Made by a program: the position numbers and the translations under genes
DNA from: Clarkia xantiana subsp. parviflora
Taxonomy: Eukaryota > Streptophyta > Magnoliopsida > Myrtales > Onagraceae
NCBI GenBank assembly: GCA_036873135.1
Contig: JAPTYO010000013.1
Coordinates: 22,813,901-22,877,900, forward strand
Length of the DNA: 64,000 nucleotides
Direction of reading: 5' to 3'
Notes under the pieces: generated by a model
Databases searched by the model: none
Told to the model about the DNA's origin: nothing
The model's input: the letters and a program-made list of their open reading frames with translations, nothing else
Shown here: piece after piece, positions 59,357-64,000 of the stretch
How positions within the stretch are numbered: the first letter of the stretch is position 1
Layout: every line of letters begins with the position of its first letter

Positions 59357-60469
59357 TAGGGCTGGGCATAAAAACCGGTTCGGGCGAACCGAACCGAAAC
59401 CAAACCGGAACCGAACCAATACAAACCGGTTCTGACTGAACCGGTTTTAAAATGGTTCGGTTTTGATAAGGAATATAAGGAGTGGTTTTCAACTGGTTCA
59501 AAACAGGTTCCGAACCGGTTTTGAACCAGTTTTTCAGAACCACTTTTATTACATAAAGCCTAAATTGTTAAATAGTAACACACTCTTGCATCTTTTTTTT
59601 TTGGTAGATTAAAGGGTTATAAACAAGCCGAGTATCCGGCAAGCTCGACTCGAGTCAGTTTACTCGAGCTCGAACTCGACCGAGCCTTGATTTTTCAAGC
59701 TCGAGCTCGACTCGGTGCCATACTTGACATGTTCGAGTTCGGCTCGATAAGGTTAAAAATTCAATTAAATAATAAATGGTGCATCTTAGCTCGAGGTCGA
59801 ACTCTTCCTCGACTCAATATATACATATATAATATTATTCGTAAAACTCGAAAAACTCAAACTCGAACTCGACTCGAATATGCAAAACAAAAAAGCTCGA
59901 TTAGGCTCGCGAGCCTCTCGAGTCGAGTACAAGTGAACTCGAACTCGACTCGGTATAAAAAAAAGTTCAACTCGACTCGAAATTTAGCGAGTCGAATTTG
60001 AATATCGACCAAACCGATCTCGAGAAGCTCACGAGTAGCTTGAATCGTTTACACCCATAGGGTAGATCCTTCACTATTTGGGTTTGGTTCATATTGGATA
60101 TATAGGTGGTCGTAGCATGTTTGTTTACTTATATATAGTTATTATATATTATGTTAGCTCATATCAGTTATACAATCAATTGAGTTTAATTTTGAACTCA
60201 AAACTTAACTCAGAAATAGTTCTATATTGGCTGTATATTTTGAATTTTAGTAAAAAAAAAGGTATATATTTTGAATTTTAGTAAAAAAATATGAAAAAAG
60301 GTTCAAAACCAGTTCGAACCGGTTCAAAACCGGTTCTCCTATGGTTCGGTTCTAGGACCTAAAATCTGGTTCGGTTCTTGCCTGGTATAAAGAACCAACT
60401 GAACCTAAAATCTGGTTCCGGTTCGGTTCTGAACCGGTTCGGCCAAGAACCGAACCATGCCCAGCCCTA
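59357..60469. mobile_element. hAT-type MITE, 1113 bp
   Basis: Termini TAGGGCTGGGCAT and ATGCCCAGCCCTA; the flanks are CCGATATG on both sides (59349-59356 and 60470-60477), an 8-bp duplication typical of hAT elements. The two arms (59357-59545, 60300-60469) are rich in AACCGGTTC repeats in inverted orientation. Non-coding; the minus ORF 59280-59543 is made of these repeats. Confidence 0.88.
59610..60059. mobile_element. Nested hAT-type MITE, 450 bp
   Basis: Ends TAAAGGGTTATAAAC and GTTTACACCCATA; the flanks are TGGTAGAT and GGGTAGAT (7 of 8 match). The interior is rich in CTCGAACTCGACTCG repeats. It lies wholly inside the larger hAT-type MITE, so it inserted later. Confidence 0.72.
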
Positions 60470-60710
60470 CCGATATGACTTCTAAAAGTTTATATATAGC
60501 AATGTTTATATTACATTATTATATTATAATAGTATCTTTTTATATATACCCACGTCCTTTTTTGTGAAACTATATATTAGTTTATGTATAAATAAAAATA
60601 TATATATTCTTCAATAACACCTAAATTTGTGGCTGATAGGATTTTTTGAAGGTTTATATATATAGCAATGTTTCAATTACGTTATCAATATTATAATATT
60701 ATAGTATAGT

Positions 60711-62280
60711 ATAATAAATAATAAATAAACGAAGTATAAACTATAAATTGAAGTTTCCAAACTTCTAAATTTGTGACATATTATTTCTATATATCTATTG
60801 TTTACATGGCGACCTACGATCTTCCGGAACCAAACTGTATAGATTTATTATTTAAAAGGAAACTTCTAATTAATTTGTTTCTATAAATTACGTAGAGACC
60901 AAAATAGGAGATAAAAATACTTCTTAAATTTCAACCAATCAATATTATGTATCTAAATTTAGAGAACCCCTATTAAATTCCGATTAAATTAGGAAACGGT
61001 GACTGCGTGGACTGTCCACGTGTCGACCAGAGGGCTTCCGGTACCGAATTAATATAATATAGTAGATATATAAGCATTCATAATTCCCAATTTTGAGGGA
61101 ATACTTAATCATAGCCTAACCCCCAAGGATTAAGTATTCCAAGTTTCCTACAATTAAAATAAATAAGTAAAAATACTAGTTTAGCCCTAATTTATTTATT
61201 TACAACATATCATACTTCTAGTTATTTACGTACATAATTTATTTTTCTAAATATTTTACAACATGTACCATGCAATTTGTTTCGTCGTTTATGTATATAA
61301 TATGTTTGTTTTTTTTACATAATCTGATTACACAACATGTTTCTTGTGTATTATATATATTATATAATGTATTAAATCATGTAGGTAAATCTAATTAAAA
61401 GTGATCATATTTCAATTTAATTAAGAATAATAATTTAACATGATATTTTTTTCATTACAATATATTCTATTAGTTGTAGTGAATTTTACAATATCTCAAA
61501 AAATTATTTAAAAAAATCATTTTAAAAAAATTTATTTTTTTGTAAAAAGATAATCATTTATAAAAATAAAAATAAAAAATCGTTTAATAATATGTGATTT
61601 GACTTTTTTTCATGTTTAATACTGTTAATTTAATTAATACAAATATTAAAAGGGTATATATGTCAATTATGACATATTCCATTCCTTTACATATAATAAT
61701 ATTTTATCAACCAAACATTGGATTTGTAATCCTATTCATCATGTCAACCAAACATCTACATATTAATATTACCTATTTCTTATTCCCTATTCCGCATACC
61801 TTATTCCCTATTCCGTATTCCAATTCTTTGAAACAAACATGCCGATTTCTAGCTAGCTGCCTCACTGGAGATCATCGGCAGCTCTTCGCCGATCGCAGTC
61901 CTTACGACTCCTTCTCGTTTGCATCTTTTTAGCTCTTCGGCAACAGAATCGATGCTGTTGTAGAGGGGGTATGAAGATTGTGGTGATCATGGCTGATGAC
62001 AGCAGAAAGAGCGATCAAAGCTAGGAAATGAACAACGAAGAGAAGATGGAGAAGACAAAGCATAACAGTAAATATTTGTTAATTAATATAGATACATATA
62101 ATTGTTAACCTAAAACTTTCTAATAATATAAAATAAACGGGTTAGTAACAGAGCAGATAAAAACTTTTTGGGAGAGACATCTTAGAGGGTTGGGCTTCAT
62201 ACGACTGAGCCTTGTGTTTACTTTTTTTTTTATAACCTAATAATTATTATCAGTGTATAAACTATAAAATAGTTTCTAAA
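60711..62280. other. AT-rich intergenic, no gene seen
   Basis: Short direct repeats ATTCCCTATTCCG near 61785-61830 and a slightly richer stretch 61850-61930. The ORF at 61612-61932 is not supported by any motif. Confidence 0.55.
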
Positions 62281-62284
62281 AAAA

Positions 62285-62425
62285 AAAAAAATCAATATAA
62301 AGTAGCGAAGGTTTTCTAAGCTTGTCGCTTAAAGGTACAGAATAACAACGACAAGATTAAATTCATATCGCTAAACGAACTTTTAGCTACAAGAATTCAA
62401 ACCCGTCGCTAATAATCTGTTATTA
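62285..62425. repeat. Possible CACTA subterminal remnant
   Basis: Words such as TTGTCGCTTAAA, AACGACAAG, ATCGCTAAAC and CGTCGCTAATA occur within 140 bp, resembling subterminal units of a CACTA element other than the one at 28.4-31.8 kb. No CACTA terminus was found next to it. Confidence 0.3.
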
Positions 62426-64000
62426 ATATCCATTTTTGTATCTATATTAATTAATAAATATAGATAGGAATCAAATCATAACCAATAGAGATAGGAATTC
62501 ATAACCATAAATGCACTGCACTATAAATAAACCGCACTTAAAAATGCAAGAAAACAACAATTCACACTTCACAGCTTTTATCGCAACTTTCGGTTAAGCC
62601 TATATGATTTTTCATTAAAAAAATGAAGTTTTCCCAATATATTCGTGCCTTATGTTTTGATGAAACATACATGTGTTCGTTATGAAATTGGAAAAAGAAG
62701 TTTGGTTGAATAAGTAAGTAACTGAATGGACGGAGGAAATTGGAGACTTTATATGATAGGCAGGCAGATTAATTGGATTTCATTTCCTCAAGCATTTCTT
62801 CATTTAGAAGTGGATCCAACTAAGTTTACACCTATTTTTGGAAAGTGTTGGTATTCATCATGTGCCCAACCTAACTTTGAGTTATTAAGGCAAGTTATTA
62901 TATTAGCTGAATTTGATGTTTACAGTTTTACACTAAACCAATTGAATTATATTAAAAAATGAATGTCATTTTATGGTATTTTTTTTTCTAAACTATATTA
63001 AAAAGGTGAACCTTAAAATAGTTGGAATTAAAACACTTGGCAGCATTTAATTGATTTAGTTTAAACACATTATTGACGTACGAAAGCTACAGAATCCGTT
63101 TTTTTTTTTTTTTTTTTTTTTTCTGCCAGTATAAAATCCGGTCATTGAAGTTTGGTGTTATGAAGCTGCTAACTTAAGAATATCTTTATCAAATATTGGA
63201 AACCTCTCCTAGTCTTCACTGATAGGTTGTGTTCAAATTTCATGAATTCAAGCAAGTATTGGCCAAATTGAAAGCAACTTCTTATAACAAATGATGTCTA
63301 CCAAGATAAGACATGTATATGCTGCTATATGGTACCCCACCGAAAACTCCAGAATGGTGATTTGTTTTGAATGTGTATAAATATAGATGCCACCATTGAA
63401 ATACATTTTCAATTACATGTTAACAAATAACAGGTTACATGTTAACAGTACATATATATCGAAGACGAGTTTTAAGAACCTCATTTATTATTTATTATTA
63501 TTATTATTTGTAACTTATCAGTAAGTCAAGACTCGATTCACCTAGTTATGGTTTTGACCCGAGTCCATGTCAAACATATTCACCTAATAAAAAAAATTTA
63601 ATCGGTAATTGCTCAATTGGCCAAGCTATGTGGCTCACCATGACCCATTGCTTACGTGATCTCCCAAGCCAGGTGAATATATTTGGTACAGGCCAGACCG
63701 AGTCCCCTAACTGAGCGAATCGAGTCATTGTTAACTAATAAGTCACATTTTAGATAGATGAGGCTCCAAATAAATAATAAAAAATATTTGAGACTCTTAA
63801 AATGTTGTTTTCCATACATATAATTTTTTAGGTACTTTTGTGTAAGTGTAACCTTAAGTTGGTTGAAGAACATTAGTAAAACTAGTTACGATCCTTATAG
63901 ATGAATTGAATTCGAATCAAACTGAAAATGTCACTTTAAAAAAAGATTTTAACCACTCCAGTTCGGAATTGTGAAAACAATCGTCTAAAAGATAGTACAT
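62426..64000. other. AT-rich end of window, no supported gene
   Basis: A TATAAATA at 62524-62531 lies about 200 bp before a 78-codon ORF (62726-62962, MDGGNWRLYM start) that I do not recognise. A T-run lies at 63099-63122 and a TTA microsatellite near 63486-63508. None is enough to call a gene. Confidence 0.5.

Larger units (their letters stand above)
59195..60710. repeat. Old tandem repeat, three copies, interrupted by a hAT-type MITE
   Basis: A unit with AACATCTAAATTTGACCGATA, then GTTTATATATGTAGCAATG, then ATTATTATATTATAATAGTA recurs at about 59200-59290, 59325-60535 (split by the MITE) and 60610-60710. Copies are diverged and separated by TA runs. Confidence 0.7.

Noticed and set aside
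62726..62962. 78-codon ORF with an upstream TATA-like sequence
   Set aside because: No motif, no supporting splice structure, and TATA-like words are common in such AT-rich DNA; kept only as a note.
1..64000. Prokaryotic-type features (operons, CRISPR, ribosome-binding sites) and tRNA/rRNA genes
   Set aside because: No direct-repeat spacer arrays, cloverleaf-like tRNA or rRNA stretches were seen; gene structure is clearly spliced plant type.

Overview
This window looks like nuclear DNA of a flowering plant, probably a eudicot. It is AT-rich, has long intron-bearing intergenic stretches, and is dominated by nested transposable elements. Only two clearly functional host genes were found: an ERD15-type PABC-interacting protein (minus strand, about 10.99-12.54 kb) and GPI1/PIG-Q, the Gpi1 subunit of the GPI-GlcNAc transferase (plus strand, nine coding exons, 46.53-50.16 kb). 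No rRNA, tRNA or CRISPR was seen.

The first 27 kb is built from two closely related Ty3/gypsy (Tat-like) retroelements in head-to-head orientation. Element A (minus strand) runs from the window edge to 10,215 and its 3' LTR lies outside. Element B (plus strand) is complete, 16,378-26,753, with a 5-bp AAAAT target duplication. Both carry gag and an aspartic protease, but no reverse transcriptase, RNase H or integrase. In the place of pol there is a second gag-like C-terminal module, then a tandem-repeat region, then a multi-exon ORF on the opposite strand with a coiled coil. All of these reading frames are broken, by different lesions in A and in B. The 6.2 kb between them holds the ERD15 gene and a 1.7-kb long-arm inverted-repeat element (13,414-15,121).

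From 27 to 35 kb lies a badly decayed Ty1/copia element on the minus strand (LTR 27,149-27,331), split by a 3,459-bp non-autonomous CACTA element (28,369-31,827) that encodes only a TnpA-like/Transposase_24-type protein. At 37,228-44,576 is a Ty1/copia-type element with almost identical LTRs and a perfect AATAC duplication, but no usable coding sequence.

From 44.6 to 64 kb come a Mutator-type MITE (45,478-46,405) ending 123 bp before the GPI1 start codon, GPI1 itself, a GC-rich unrecognised segment (51.07-51.75 kb), a possible old Helitron (about 52.37-55.50 kb), a clear small Helitron with three tandem 5' ends (56,666-57,613), and a hAT-type MITE (59,357-60,469) with a second hAT-type MITE nested in it, itself inserted into an old tandem repeat. 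The last 3 kb is AT-rich with little identifiable content.

The strongest candidate for something undescribed is the A/B family: a pol-less gag-protease element with a duplicated gag C-terminal module and an antisense ORF.
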